Source: Ktedonospora formicarum
GTDB taxonomy: Bacteria > Chloroflexota > Ktedonobacteria > Ktedonobacterales > Ktedonobacteraceae
Direction of reading: 5' to 3'
Assembly: GCF_016587355.1 (NCBI RefSeq)
Contig: NZ_BNJF01000004.1
Coordinates: forward strand, 124,001 to 188,000
Length of the DNA stretch: 64,000 bases
Position numbers and translations under genes: made by a program. How positions within the stretch are numbered: position 1 is the stretch's first letter; each line of letters begins with the position of its first letter. Below the pieces are notes generated by a model. It saw nothing but the letters and a program-made list of their open reading frames with translations, was not told the origin of the DNA and did not search any database. Positions 37,323 to 46,087 of the stretch are shown one piece after another.

Positions 37323-37832
37323 TTAAAACTGGTGGCGTGTATAGCCAAAATTCCCTTTGGCGAACGCGAGAATCTTGGTTGGCGTAACCGAGAATACGAG
37401 AGCGCTCCCACCTGCTTCATGATAGAAACAACCGTCACGTACCTCGAATTGCCATTGCCCATTCCATTTGGTTGTCCAGGCCTCGGCGAGTCGCTTGAGC
37501 GTAGCCTCGTCAGTGGTTTGGACTGCGTCGCCCTCGACAACCACGTCTAGCCCACTCTCCCAACTATTACAGCCAGTCGACAGAAGCACATGGGAATTCT
37601 CTCGCAGATTTACGGCCTTCTGCTCATCGGCACCAGTGGAGAAATGAATCGCGCCCTCAAGCCACACAGCCACCAGCGGAGTGGCGTGCGGTCGACCATT
37701 GGCTCGAACCGTCGTGACCCAGAACAGTTCTGCGGTTTCAAGCACGCGGCGCGTTTCCTCCCACGGCGTAGCAACGGCAGATGGATCACTGAAGCGTGGA
37801 TCAATGGTTGTAACAGGCTCTGTGTTCTTCAA
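37323..37832 (-). CDS. Pyridoxamine 5'-phosphate oxidase-family flavoprotein
   Basis: The 169-residue product has ETAELFWVTTVRANGRPHAT, then the split-barrel strands PLVAVWLEGAIHFSTGADEQ and a NLRENSHVLLSTGCNSWE segment, a typical PPOX/FMN-binding pattern. It may reduce a small molecule or bind flavin only. It is followed 51 bp later by the serine hydrolase gene on the same strand, and they may form an operon. Confidence 0.83.
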   Translation of the reverse strand: MKNTEPVTTIDPRFSDPSAVATPWEETRRVLETAELFWVTTVRANGRPHATPLVAVWLEGAIHFSTGADEQKAVNLRENSHVLLSTGCNSWESGLDVVVEGDAVQTTDEATLKRLAEAWTTKWNGQWQFEVRDGCFYHEAGGSALVFSVTPTKILAFAKGNFGYTRHQF

Positions 37833-38201
37833 GAGTAACCCCTTTCATCACACTACAGTCGGAAGAACAGCGCTTCCGCCGAATTCTCCCGCGAAATTTA
37901 CTTACATGGTGAAAGAATGCACATCTTGAGAAAGCATACCAGATAGGCGTAAAAAATCTTCTCCATTCTTGCTCATCTTCCCCAATATAGTTCTTGTAGC
38001 ACATATTCTGCTTTACAAAATTCCTGAAAGCAGCCAAACGCAACACCCACCACGATGTACCTCAAGATACGGTATTGGCTCGCTCCATCCATATCTGCCG
38101 AAGTGCCCTCCCCTGCCCTTTTGTGATACAGTATCAGCAGAGGCAGGGCCAGATCGCCCACTCTCACAACCTACGCTCTATTTTGAAAGGACAAAAAATC
38201 A
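37833..38201. other. Divergent promoter region with a 13-bp palindrome
   Basis: No coding frame is supported. The palindrome TGATACAGTATCA lies at 38124-38136, inside a larger pair of CCCTGCC / GGCAGGG, about 65 bp upstream of the 3-hydroxybutyryl-CoA dehydrogenase start. Confidence 0.45.
38124..38136. promoter_or_regulatory. Palindromic site, possible operator
   Basis: TGATAC-A-GTATCA is a perfect dyad. It is also the loop end of a longer weak stem with CCCTGCC and GGCAGGG arms, so an mRNA stem is the alternative. Confidence 0.35.
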
Positions 38202-39050
38202 ATGGCGATTCGTAAAGTAGGTGTCATTGGCTGCGGACTGATGGGTAGCGGCATTGCGCAAACCTGCGCCCAATCAGGTTATGAAACCATTGTGCGCGAG
38301 GTCGCACAGGAGTACCTGGACAAAGGCATGGCTCGCATCCACGGTGCCTGGGATATGATGGCAAAGAAGAACAAACTCACTTCCGAACAACTTGAGGCTA
38401 ATCGGGAACGCTTGAGCGGCACCCTCGACATACAGGACCTCGCCGATTGCGATATTGTCATTGAGGCCGTCATCGAAAATATGGAAGAGAAACTACGCCT
38501 CTTCCCCGCCCTTGATGTCGCCCTCAAGCCCGAAGCTCTTATTCTCAGTAATACCTCATCCTTGAATATTACTCAGATGGGCGCGGTCACGCGGCGCGCT
38601 GACAGGGTCTGCGGGTTACACTTCTTCAACCCCGCTCCCGTCATGAAGCTAGTCGAGATTGTACGCACGATCAACACCTCAGACGAGACCATCGAGACCG
38701 TACGTGAATTCGCCACCTCGCTTGGCAAAAGCCCGGTTGTCGCCAAGGATACCGCTGGCTTCATTGTCAACTTCCTGCTTATCCCCTATCTCCTGGCGGC
38801 TGTCCGCATGTACGAGAACGGACTGGCAAGCAAAGAGGATATTGACACTGCCATGAAACACGGCTGTGGTTATCCAATGGGTCCTCTGACCCTGCTCGAC
38901 TACGTCGGGCTCGACACTACCCTCTGGGCTGCCGAAGCTCTCTACGAGGAATTCAAGGAACCCCTCTACGCCCCCTCACCTCTCCTGCGCCGCATGGTCA
39001 ACTCCGGCATGCTTGGACGCAAAAGCGGGCGCGGCTTCTACGAATACTAA
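38202..39050 (+). CDS. hbd: 3-hydroxybutyryl-CoA dehydrogenase
   Basis: The 282-residue enzyme has the NAD-binding turn GVIGCGLMGSGIAQTCAQSG, the DIVIEAVIENMEEK segment, the substrate signature RVCGLHFFNPAPVMKLVEIV with catalytic His, and GYPMGPLTLLDYVGLDT. The end GLLGRKSGRGFYEY-type (here GMLGRKSGRGFYEY) is the usual C-terminus. It oxidises 3-hydroxybutyryl-CoA to acetoacetyl-CoA, or the reverse, in fatty-acid or butyrate metabolism. AAAGGA precedes the ATG. It stands alone. Confidence 0.93.
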   Translation: MAIRKVGVIGCGLMGSGIAQTCAQSGYETIVREVAQEYLDKGMARIHGAWDMMAKKNKLTSEQLEANRERLSGTLDIQDLADCDIVIEAVIENMEEKLRLFPALDVALKPEALILSNTSSLNITQMGAVTRRADRVCGLHFFNPAPVMKLVEIVRTINTSDETIETVREFATSLGKSPVVAKDTAGFIVNFLLIPYLLAAVRMYENGLASKEDIDTAMKHGCGYPMGPLTLLDYVGLDTTLWAAEALYEEFKEPLYAPSPLLRRMVNSGMLGRKSGRGFYEY

Positions 39051-39103
39051 AAAGAACAGGGTTCGCTGGCAAATGCCAGCGAACCCTGTTCTTTTTAGTA
39101 TTC
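39042..39103. terminator. Perfect 30-bp palindromic terminator
   Basis: Arms 39042-39071 and 39074-39103 are perfectly complementary with a two-base AA loop, and overlap the stop of the dehydrogenase gene. A- and T-runs (AAAAAG / CTTTTT) flank a GC-rich stem, so it can end transcription in both directions, for the converging genes. Confidence 0.88.
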
Positions 39104-39108
39104 TGACT

Positions 39109-39885
39109 CTAGGCGTGAAGAGCAGCGGGCCTTCGTCCGCGTGTAACGACCTTGCGGCGCTCGCCGACAAACTTCTGCGGAGTTGGGGTCACCTCATCAT
39201 GATGGAACGAACCACTGGCATCGGTATTGATACCAGGATAGTTCGGACCATAGTTATAGTGTCCCGTCTGCGCTGGAGAGAGCGTGCTCTGCCCAAACAT
39301 GGGAACCCCTTTCAGGGAAGGCAGCGCCGTATCGTCCGCATCGTCATAGAGATCATCAGGAACCACATCGAGGCCGCGATCCAGCAGAGTATCCTCGCTG
39401 ATATTCAAGCGTACAATGCTTCCCTTGATAATCTCCTCAACAGCAGAATACGGTACATAGAGCACCTGAGCAACCACATCACCGCGCTCGGCCAGGAAAT
39501 ACTGACCAAAACGCGCCTGTACAGTCCCGAGCCACTGCCCATTCCTGTCCAGAACCTCCTGGCCTATCTGGAAACGAGCATTCGCATCAAAGACTTTATA
39601 GCGCTCCTTGCGTGCCACCATTGGATCTTCCAGCGCCCAGCCCATAATACCAACCACCACGAATGGCGCGCCGATATACGTCAATAAAGCACTATCAGGA
39701 AGACCCAGCAATCCCGCGACCGTGACCAGAATAGCCGCACTGAGCACTAACGGCCACAGGCTGGGATTGGGCAGGTGAATATGATGCTCTTCCTCCGCGC
39801 TCTCAACCTCCGCAGCCTCATCGGCAACAGAATGCTGATTCAACTCGCCTGCTGTGAGGCTAGCACTGTGAAGAGAACTATCCAT
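39109..39885 (-). CDS. Membrane protein with cytochrome-oxidase-like N-terminus and DUF2171-type domain
   Basis: The N-terminal half has a HHIHLPNPSLWPLVLSA segment and two membrane helices (about 45-80), like the small subunit or tail region of haem-copper oxidases. The second half, GQEVLDRNGQWLGTVQARFG with YFLAERGDVVAQVLYVPYSA, is a PRC-barrel-like DUF2171 fold that often binds or scaffolds. The Tyr- and Pro-rich end (YGPNYPGINTDASG) is unique. It is a lone leftward gene; a respiratory-chain role is possible but no oxidase subunit lies nearby. Confidence 0.6.
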   Translation of the reverse strand: MDSSLHSASLTAGELNQHSVADEAAEVESAEEEHHIHLPNPSLWPLVLSAAILVTVAGLLGLPDSALLTYIGAPFVVVGIMGWALEDPMVARKERYKVFDANARFQIGQEVLDRNGQWLGTVQARFGQYFLAERGDVVAQVLYVPYSAVEEIIKGSIVRLNISEDTLLDRGLDVVPDDLYDDADDTALPSLKGVPMFGQSTLSPAQTGHYNYGPNYPGINTDASGSFHHDEVTPTPQKFVGERRKVVTRGRRPAALHA

Positions 39886-40087
39886 TATAATCCCTCTTTT
39901 CCTCTCAGTGTTTGCTACCGTCCACTTTCCAGATGAAGATACTCACTGGATGCGCGCCGGTAGTATACCATCCTTGAGGACGTGAATCCACTTATAATTG
40001 TCCTTGAAATAAGCATAGCACAAGTCGCCACTTTTGACCAGAGGAAGCTCTCACCCTACACCAACTGGCATTGCAAGCGCGGTGCCA

Positions 40088-41483
40088 CCGTTCTCCGAAA
40101 CTTACCCATATAGAGACAGGCTATACACAATGTTCGGTTCCTGCTTCACTGCAGAGAGCAAGCCTTTCGCTCGTCTTACACCTGCTCCACAGGCGTCACT
40201 TCCCGCAGAACTTGCGGTACGCCATGTTTATTGTGCCAATGCCGCAAGATTCCTGGCGGCATTGGCATCTCGGTCTTGCACGCTTCCACACTCCAGGCAG
40301 ACAAAGACCCGATCCGAAAGCGTGAGCGCCTCATTGACCCAGCCACAACACGAACAGGTTTTTGAGGAGGGCTCCCAGCGCGAGGCCAGCAGCACCTGCA
40401 CCCCTGCCTGTTCGGCTTTGTAGAGGATCTGCCGCTTGAACTCGTACATGCCCACATCGGCGATGGCTCGGGACAACCGGCGGTTCTTGAGCATGCCTGC
40501 AATGTTCAAATCCTCGAGCACAATTACACGCGGCCGCTCGGCATCGGGCGCGGGTTCTCGCCACGATCTGAGCGGTCGCTTGGTGCAAGGCATCGTTGCG
40601 TACGTTGGCGATCCGTGCATGCATTCGCGAGAGGCGCTGCTTGGCTTTCTGGCGATTGCGTGATCCTTTGACCTTGCGGCTATGGTGTCGCGACGTGCGC
40701 TTTAACGCCGTGATCTTCTTGCGCAACGCCTTGGGATTCTCGAAGGTGCGTCCATCAGAGAGGGTCGCCAGGGTCTTCACGCCAAGGTCAACGCCAATGA
40801 CGTCACCTGTGGCTGGCTGGGGGTCTTTCGCTTCCTCGTGGACACAGATGGAGACAAACCATCTGCCTGCTTGCTCATGGATGGTGGCACTGCTAATCTT
40901 GCCATTGAGAGGGAAATAGCCGTGCTCTTTGAGTCGGAGCCTTCCCAACCGAGGCAACTGGATGGCACCCGCAGACACCCGAATGCTCCCGGTGAAGCGA
41001 GCGCCACCGATGGCTTTCTTCCGGCTTTTGTAGCGGGGATAGCCACACTTTCCTTTCCAGGTGCCCTCTTTTTTGAGGCGGCACTTGCGAAAGAAGTGCT
41101 TGAAGGCGGCATCCAGGTCACGTAATCCTTCTTGAAAAGCACATTTCGACACAGCGTACATCCAGGGCTCAGAGGGTTTGAGGGCATTGATCTCGCGATG
41201 CAGATCGATGGCGGTGGGCGTTTTCTGCCCAGCTTTGTAGGTCTCTTGTTTGCGACGAAGACCATAATTGTATGCCCAGCGAGCGGCTCCAGCATGTTTG
41301 CGGCAGCGCGTCTTTTGCGCGTTATTGAGGTCAAGTTCTCCCCGATACCCACGGATCATCGGTTGCGCTTCCTCCCTCTTTATCGTAAGTAGAACAAATA
41401 TACCAGAAAACCACAGCTTTGGCAAGGTGGGATAGATGTCACTCTTTGCCTACATCTGTCTCAATAATATAAAACTAACTATA
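40088..41483 (-). mobile_element. IS605-type tnpB element, copy 2 (1396 bp)
   Basis: Same ends as copy 1, in reverse orientation: CCGTTCTCCGAAACTTAC on the left and ACTAACTATA on the right, followed by GCCC (GGGC on the tnpB strand). It lies between the DUF2171 and OsmC genes and does not break a recognisable gene. Confidence 0.88.
40228..41359 (-). pseudogene. tnpB: TnpB, copy 2, frameshifted
   Basis: The N-terminal frame (MIRGYRGELDLNNAQKTRCR) carries the RuvC Asp (GVDLGVKTLATL) but slips after DALHQATAQIVARTR. The remaining frame, from APDAERPRVIVLEDL to RDANAARNLAALAQ, carries the catalytic Glu, zinc ribbon and last Asp. Against copy 3 the change is at about 40550, where GGGCGCGGGTT replaces GGGCTTGGTT, a net one-base gain. 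The protein is therefore broken into two parts and probably inactive. Confidence 0.85.
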
Positions 41484-41588
41484 GCCCTCTTACCTACTAC
41501 TGGCATCACCTCTCACTCCTCTATTGACAGCACACGCGCCCCTGTTGTATGAATAACATCAGTCATCTCTATAAAGGAGGCATACGGC

Positions 41589-42041
41589 ATGACCGCACCA
41601 CTCTCGGTTCGCGCAACGAATATGGGGGGAAGCACATTCGCTATCGATTCTGGCAGCCAGCATCGCATTATCCTCAGCTCAAACGAGGATGACCAGGGAC
41701 CTAGCCCGATGGAGACGCTGCTCTCAACGCTGGCAGGCTGTGCGGGGATCGGCATCCTTTCTATTTTGCGCAAGATGCGCCAGGATGTAACCAGTTACGA
41801 GATCCAGGTCCACGGCGAGCGCGCAGATGAGCACCCCAAGGTCTTTACCAGCATCACCGTCGAGCATATCTTCACAGGTACCAACCTGCGCCCGGAAAGC
41901 ATTCAACGCGCCATAACCCTCGACACCACCCAGTTCTGCGGTGTAAACATCATGCTTGGGAAGAGCGCCTCCATCACACACACCTTCCAGATTCGCGAAG
42001 TCTCAACCGAGGAAAGCGCCACGTTACCAGCAGAACACTGA
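41589..42041 (+). CDS. OsmC-family protein
   Basis: The 150-residue protein has GPSPMETLLSTLAGCAGIGI with the first active Cys, and TTQFCGVNIMLGKSASITH with the second. These are the two conserved cysteines of OsmC/Ohr-like thiol peroxidases, which reduce organic hydroperoxides. The RMRQDVTSYEIQVHGER-type middle is also typical. The stop is 30 bp before the methyltransferase start, so both are probably one operon. AAAGGAGG precedes the start. Confidence 0.88.
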   Translation: MTAPLSVRATNMGGSTFAIDSGSQHRIILSSNEDDQGPSPMETLLSTLAGCAGIGILSILRKMRQDVTSYEIQVHGERADEHPKVFTSITVEHIFTGTNLRPESIQRAITLDTTQFCGVNIMLGKSASITHTFQIREVSTEESATLPAEH

Positions 42042-42071
42042 CGCCCCTCTAAAACCGATGAGAGTGTATAC

Positions 42072-42944
42072 ATGGATCAGCCAGATACCTCAAATGTCCA
42101 GCCAACCTATAATCAAAGCTATGACGAATTTGTGACACGCATCATGGCGAATATGATAACGTCCAAACCTCTTGATCGAGAACTACTCGCCCGCTTCGCC
42201 CGTGAGGTAGACGGCCCCACGTGTGATCTGGGCTGCGGAATTGGAGATGTCACCCGCTATCTCTATCAACTCGGCACCTCTATCTACGGAATCGATCCCT
42301 CGTCACGCAATATCGCACTGGCACGACAGGCCAGCCCCGACATCGAATTCCGCCTGGGAGATATAATCACACTCGACATCGAGGATAACAGCCTGGGCGG
42401 TGTCGTAGACTTCTACTCCACCCTTAATCGCCTTTCCAGCCAAAATGCTGTCTCCACCCTGCATGAAATCTGCCGCGTTCTTCAACCGCGCGGCTTGCTC
42501 CTACTCGCCTTCCACCAGGGACAGAACATCAATCCTGCAGATTGGTGGGGCTATTCTGATCTCATCGATGGTTTCTTCTTCGAGCGCGACGTAATGGAAG
42601 GCGATCTACAGGACTCTGGCTTTGATATAGAGGAGAGCATCGCCAGGCCCCCCTACCCTGAGATAGAGGTACAGACGGAGCGTGTCTACATCTTCGCACG
42701 CAAACGCCGTTCTCCGAAACTTACCCATATAGAGACAGGCTATACACAATGTTCGGTTCCTGCTTCACTGCAGACAGCAAGCCTTTCGCTCGTCTTACAC
42801 CTGCTCCACAGGCGTCACTTCCCGCAGAACTTGCGGTACGCCATGTTTATTGTGCCAATGCCGCAAGATTCCTGGCGGCATTGGCATCTCGGTCTTGTAC
42901 GCTTCCACACTCCAGGCAGACAAAGACCCGATCCGAAAGCGTGA
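42072..42944 (+). CDS. Class I SAM-dependent methyltransferase, 3' end altered by an insertion
   Basis: The first 211 residues form a methyltransferase: CDLGCGIGDVTRYLYQLGTS (SAM-binding motif I), YGIDPSSRNIALARQASPDI, and RVLQPRGLLLLAFHQGQN. The chain reaches VYIFARKR at about 42706, where copy 3 of the tnpB element begins. The frame then runs 79 codons into the element and ends RPDPKA. Without the element the frame would read RPLNYKSLY-stop. Only the very end is changed, so activity may be kept. It follows the OsmC gene closely. Confidence 0.85.
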   Translation: MDQPDTSNVQPTYNQSYDEFVTRIMANMITSKPLDRELLARFAREVDGPTCDLGCGIGDVTRYLYQLGTSIYGIDPSSRNIALARQASPDIEFRLGDIITLDIEDNSLGGVVDFYSTLNRLSSQNAVSTLHEICRVLQPRGLLLLAFHQGQNINPADWWGYSDLIDGFFFERDVMEGDLQDSGFDIEESIARPPYPEIEVQTERVYIFARKRRSPKLTHIETGYTQCSVPASLQTASLSLVLHLLHRRHFPQNLRYAMFIVPMPQDSWRHWHLGLVRFHTPGRQRPDPKA

Positions 42945-44101
42945 GTGCCTCATTGACCCAGCCACACCACGAACAGGTTTTTGAGGAGGGTTCCCAGCGC
43001 GAGGCCAGCAGCACCTGCACCCCTGCCTGTTCGGCTTTGTAGAGGATCTGCCGCTTGAACTCGTACATGCCTACATCGGCAATGGCTCGGGCCAACTGGC
43101 GGTTCTTGAGCATGCCTGCAATGTGTAAATCCTCGAGCACAATCACACGCGGCCGCTCGGCATCGGGCTTGGTTCTCGCCACGATCTGAGCGGTCGCTTG
43201 GTGCAAGGCATCGTTGCGCACATTGGCGATCCGGGCATGCATTCGCGAGAGGCGCTGCTTGGCTTTCTGGCGATTGCGTGATCCTTTGACCTTGCGGCCA
43301 TGGTGTCGCGACGTGCGCTTTAACGCCGTGATCTTCTTGCGTAGCGCCTTGAGATTCTCGAAGGTACGTCCATCTGAGAGAGTTGCCAGTCGTTTGATTC
43401 CCAGATCCACTCCAATGACGTCACCTGCGGCTGGCTGGGGTGCTTTCGCTTCCTCGTGGACACAGATGGAGACAAACCATCTGCCTGCTTGCTCATGGAT
43501 GGTGGCACTGCTGATCTTGCCATTGAGAGGGAAATAGCCGTGCTCTTTGAGTCGGAGCCTTCCCAACCGAGGCAACTGGATGGCATCAGGAAACACCCGA
43601 ATGCTCCCGGTGAAGCGAGCGCCACCGATGGCTTTCTTCCGGCTTTTGTAGCGGGGATAGCCACACTTTCCTTTCCAGGTGCCCTCTTTTTTGAGGCGGC
43701 ACTTGCGAAAGAAGTGCTTGAAGGCGGCATCCAGGTCACGTAATCCTTCTTGAAAAGCACATTTCGACACAGCGTACATCCAGGGCTCAGAGGGTTTGAG
43801 GGCATTGATCTCGCGATGCAGATCGATGGCGGTGGGCGTTTTCTGCCCAGCTTTGTAGGTCTCTTGTTTGCGGCGAAGGCCATAATTGTACGCCCAACGA
43901 GCGGCTCCAGCATGTTTGCGGCAGCGCGTCTTCTGCGCGTTATTGAGGTCAAGTTCTCCCCGATACCCACGGACCATCGGTTGCGCTTCCTCCCTCTTTA
44001 TCGTAAGTAGAACAAATATACCAGAAAACCACAGCTTTGGCAAGGTCGGATAGATGTCTCTATTTGCCTACATCTGTCTCAATAATATAAAACTAACTAT
44101 A
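42707..44101 (-). mobile_element. IS605-type tnpB element, copy 3, at the 3' end of a methyltransferase gene (1395 bp)
   Basis: Ends match copies 1 and 2 and the site is again GGGC on the tnpB strand. Copies 2 and 3 are nearly identical over most of their length. Confidence 0.88.
42847..43977 (-). CDS. tnpB: TnpB RNA-guided nuclease, copy 3
   Basis: The 376-residue product starts MVRGYRGELDLNNAQKTRCR. The active residues are kept: Asp in IGVDLGIKRLATL, Glu in VIVLEDLHIAGML and Asp in QDRDANAARNL. The zinc ribbon is CSWCGWVNE and CLECGS. The start at 43977 is preferred over the ATG at 44043 since the domain starts there, with GAGGAAGCGC upstream. It may be the only full copy of the nearly identical pair. 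Confidence 0.92.
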   Translation of the reverse strand: MVRGYRGELDLNNAQKTRCRKHAGAARWAYNYGLRRKQETYKAGQKTPTAIDLHREINALKPSEPWMYAVSKCAFQEGLRDLDAAFKHFFRKCRLKKEGTWKGKCGYPRYKSRKKAIGGARFTGSIRVFPDAIQLPRLGRLRLKEHGYFPLNGKISSATIHEQAGRWFVSICVHEEAKAPQPAAGDVIGVDLGIKRLATLSDGRTFENLKALRKKITALKRTSRHHGRKVKGSRNRQKAKQRLSRMHARIANVRNDALHQATAQIVARTKPDAERPRVIVLEDLHIAGMLKNRQLARAIADVGMYEFKRQILYKAEQAGVQVLLASRWEPSSKTCSWCGWVNEALTLSDRVFVCLECGSVQDRDANAARNLAALAQ

Positions 44102-44188
44102 GCCCCTAAATTACAAGAGTCTATATTGACATGCCCCACTATACTGGAAAGCATTAGACTCAACAGCAGATTCATAAGGGGGATATAC

Positions 44189-44923
44189 ATGGCAACCAAA
44201 CTCAACCAGATCATCGCCATCGAAAAAGGAACCAAGAGCAGAAGCTTTCAGGAGTTGACCGAGGCACACCAGGCGCTACAAAAGCCCGCGATCCTCTCAG
44301 GTATCTCTCGAACCTATCGCCCCAAAGACGAAGAGGGCGAGCAACTGCCACCCGAATCCACTCGTGTCCAGATCAAAGCTGAAGCGATCATCCGTCAGAC
44401 CATTGAGACCCTGACAAAACTCTTCGACGTCACCGCGACAAAGGACTGGGCGAACTGTCAGGCTCGGGCTGACGTCGTCGTAGATGGCACCACCTTGCTC
44501 GCACAGGTACCAGCTACCTACTTGCTCTTCCTTGAAAAACAACTGGTCGACCTGCACACCTTTATCAAGAAGCTACCCATCCTTGACGCCTCTGAGTTCT
44601 GGAACTTCGACTCTTCGACGGACACCTGGGCTTCCGAGCCCTTACAGACGACTCGTACCAAGAAGGTACCGCGCAACCACGTCAAAGCGGAAGCAACCGA
44701 AAAGCACCCCGCCCAGGTCGAGGTCTACTATGAAGATATCGTTGTAGGCTACTGGCGAACGGTCAAATTTTCCGGCGCGCTGCCAGCCAGTCGCATCAAC
44801 GAACTGCTCGCGCGCGTTGAGAAGCTTCAGGAAGCAGTCAAATTCGCCCGTGAGGAAGCCAACAACATAGAAGTCACCGAAGAGAAGGTTGGGGACAAGG
44901 TCTTCAACTACCTCTTCTCCTAA
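44189..44923 (+). CDS. Conserved hypothetical protein (DUF7873-like)
   Basis: The 244-residue protein starts MATKLNQIIAIEKGTKSRSF and continues QELTEAHQALQKP, then YRPKDEEGEQLPPE and WANCQARADVVVDG. Similar proteins are found in Ktedonobacteria and actinobacteria and have a helical, soluble character; the DUF7873 name is tentative. AAGGGGGAT is placed well before the ATG at 44189. It lies between the third tnpB element and the mobile region, and no function can be given. Confidence 0.62.
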   Translation: MATKLNQIIAIEKGTKSRSFQELTEAHQALQKPAILSGISRTYRPKDEEGEQLPPESTRVQIKAEAIIRQTIETLTKLFDVTATKDWANCQARADVVVDGTTLLAQVPATYLLFLEKQLVDLHTFIKKLPILDASEFWNFDSSTDTWASEPLQTTRTKKVPRNHVKAEATEKHPAQVEVYYEDIVVGYWRTVKFSGALPASRINELLARVEKLQEAVKFAREEANNIEVTEEKVGDKVFNYLFS

Positions 44924-44934
44924 AGCGGCCTCTA

Positions 44935-44966
44935 GCAAGCCCCCATTTGACGAAATAGGGGCTTGC
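44935..44966 (+). terminator. Terminator hairpin
   Basis: GCAAGCCCCCATTT and AATAGGGGCTTGC pair around a short loop, 11 bp past the stop of the previous gene. Confidence 0.65.
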
Positions 44967-45035
44967 GCATTCTCGCGACTTGCTATACACTAGATACCGG
45001 AGTGCAAACTGAGATTGAAACTCACATTCACCGAT

Positions 45036-45127
45036 GTGATGGCAACGTGTAAGCGCAGGTTCAAGTCCTGCCCCCACCACTTCGAGGCGGGGTAGCCCAG
45101 TTGGCAGAGGCAGCGTTTGGCATCACC
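45036..45127 (+). other. tRNA halves in reversed order (3' half then 5' half)
   Basis: A T-arm and 3' acceptor (GCAGG-TTCAAGT-CCTGC, then CCCCACC, to 45079) lie directly before a 5' acceptor and D-arm (GGCGGGG-TA-GCC...GGC, from 45087), with a 7-base linker ACTTCGA. The acceptor halves pair at 6 of 7 positions. GCGTT after the D-arm pairs with AACGT before the T-arm, and outside these GTGATG and CATCAC are complementary. No other half is near. It may be a permuted tRNA or the joint of two eroded tandem tRNAs. Confidence 0.45.
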
Positions 45128-45353
45128 TGAAATTGAGATTATCACTCCAGCTTCAGCATTCATCGCCGAACTCCAAATCAAGGGTCGAGGCCGGTAATCG
45201 TCGGATGCTAGTGCAATTCTGGCCCGCTCAGCCATTCTCGTTATCATTGAATCACCATTGAGCGGTAGTTCAATAGAAGAACAGGCGATATAAGAATGAG
45301 CCCGCGACTTAAACGTGTTGGGGTGCGCAATTGGGCGATACATTTGAGGCCCC
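45128..45353. other. Intergenic stretch with a further tRNA-like piece
   Basis: AGCGGTAGTTCAATAGAAGAACA at 45261-45283 resembles a tRNA D-arm (GTTC...GAAC) but no matching 3' half is seen. A long leftward frame here (44990-45364) reads through the tRNA pieces and is not a gene. Confidence 0.35.
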
Positions 45354-45416
45354 GGATCGGCCATTTCCGGGGTCTCTCCTCTTTAAGCCGCCCATGAAAC
45401 ATCTTCACAGGCGACT
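45354..45416 (+). repeat. Direct repeat, copy A (63 bp)
   Basis: GGATCGGCCATTTCCGGGGT and the following CTCTCCTCTTT are identical to 51031-51061, and the likeness continues imperfectly to TCACAGGCGACTT. Just before this copy CCCCGGA pairs with TCCGGGG to form a hairpin with a T-rich tail. Confidence 0.75.
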
Positions 45417-45427
45417 TGATTTCTCGG

Positions 45428-45825
45428 TCAAGAGCTATCCCCCCTGAGTTGACACCAATCCAGACACCAATTAGCTTTTTTCGTCCTCTTCCATTGGTGT
45501 AGGCTTACTTTCTCAAAGAACTCATCTAAGAGCCGTGCAGGTTCCTCTTGCATCGCCAGATCTACCTGTGCATAGACATTCATCGTCAATCGATAATCGC
45601 TATGACCAAGTATCTCCTGCACCACTTTCCCATGTACCTTCATTGCCACCATCAATGTTGAGTAGCTATGACGCAGATCGTGTATTCTAATATGAGGGAG
45701 GTCAGCCTTTTGCAGCAGCCTATCATACATCCTCAGAGTATATCGAGCGTTTAAACGCCCACCTTTGATACCAGTGAAGACGTGCCCCTCTACATCCTTC
45801 AATCCTGATAGACCAGTCGTGCCGT
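45428..45825 (-). pseudogene. Tyrosine recombinase (integrase), C-terminal fragment
   Basis: The reverse strand reads GHVFTGIKGGRLNARYTLRM, then HIRIHDLRHSYSTLMVAMKV, HGKVVQEILGHSDYRLTMNV and the catalytic Tyr in YAQVD. This is the HxLRH...GH...Y part of a phage-type integrase, without the N-terminal and core-binding domains. The upstream edge joins the IS607 tnpA fragment at about 45825. It was probably the integrase of an element that used a site near the tRNA pieces. Confidence 0.8.
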
Positions 45826-46034
45826 TGCATTTGTCGCTCTAAATCCTCTTTTTGATCGGCAGAGGACACACGAGCGTAGAGCGCAACACCTTTCGCCTGA
45901 ATTGGCGAGTCTGGCTCACGAACAATGACGGTTCCTGTATCCAATTGATAGGCATCAAGCTTACCAGCCTTCCACCAACGGAAAGCGGTCTTATAGCTCA
46001 CTCCCATCTGTTTTGCATACTGACTTAATCTCAT
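45826..46034 (-). pseudogene. IS607-type serine recombinase TnpA, N-terminal fragment
   Basis: The product starts MRLSQYAKQMGVSYKTAFRW, a MerR-like HTH, then GVALYARVSSADQKEDLERQ with the catalytic Ser of serine recombinases. It ends after about 70 residues, where it changes into the integrase fragment. The rest of tnpA and any tnpB are missing. Confidence 0.8.
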
Positions 46035-46087
46035 AGGGAGAGAATAGCATAATGTCATCAAAAGTTAATGTTTTGTTTAGCTGTTAT

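Noticed and set aside
44990..45364. 124-codon leftward frame
   Set aside because: It is the translation of tRNA-like DNA (its end WWGQDLNLRL is typical of tRNA read as protein).
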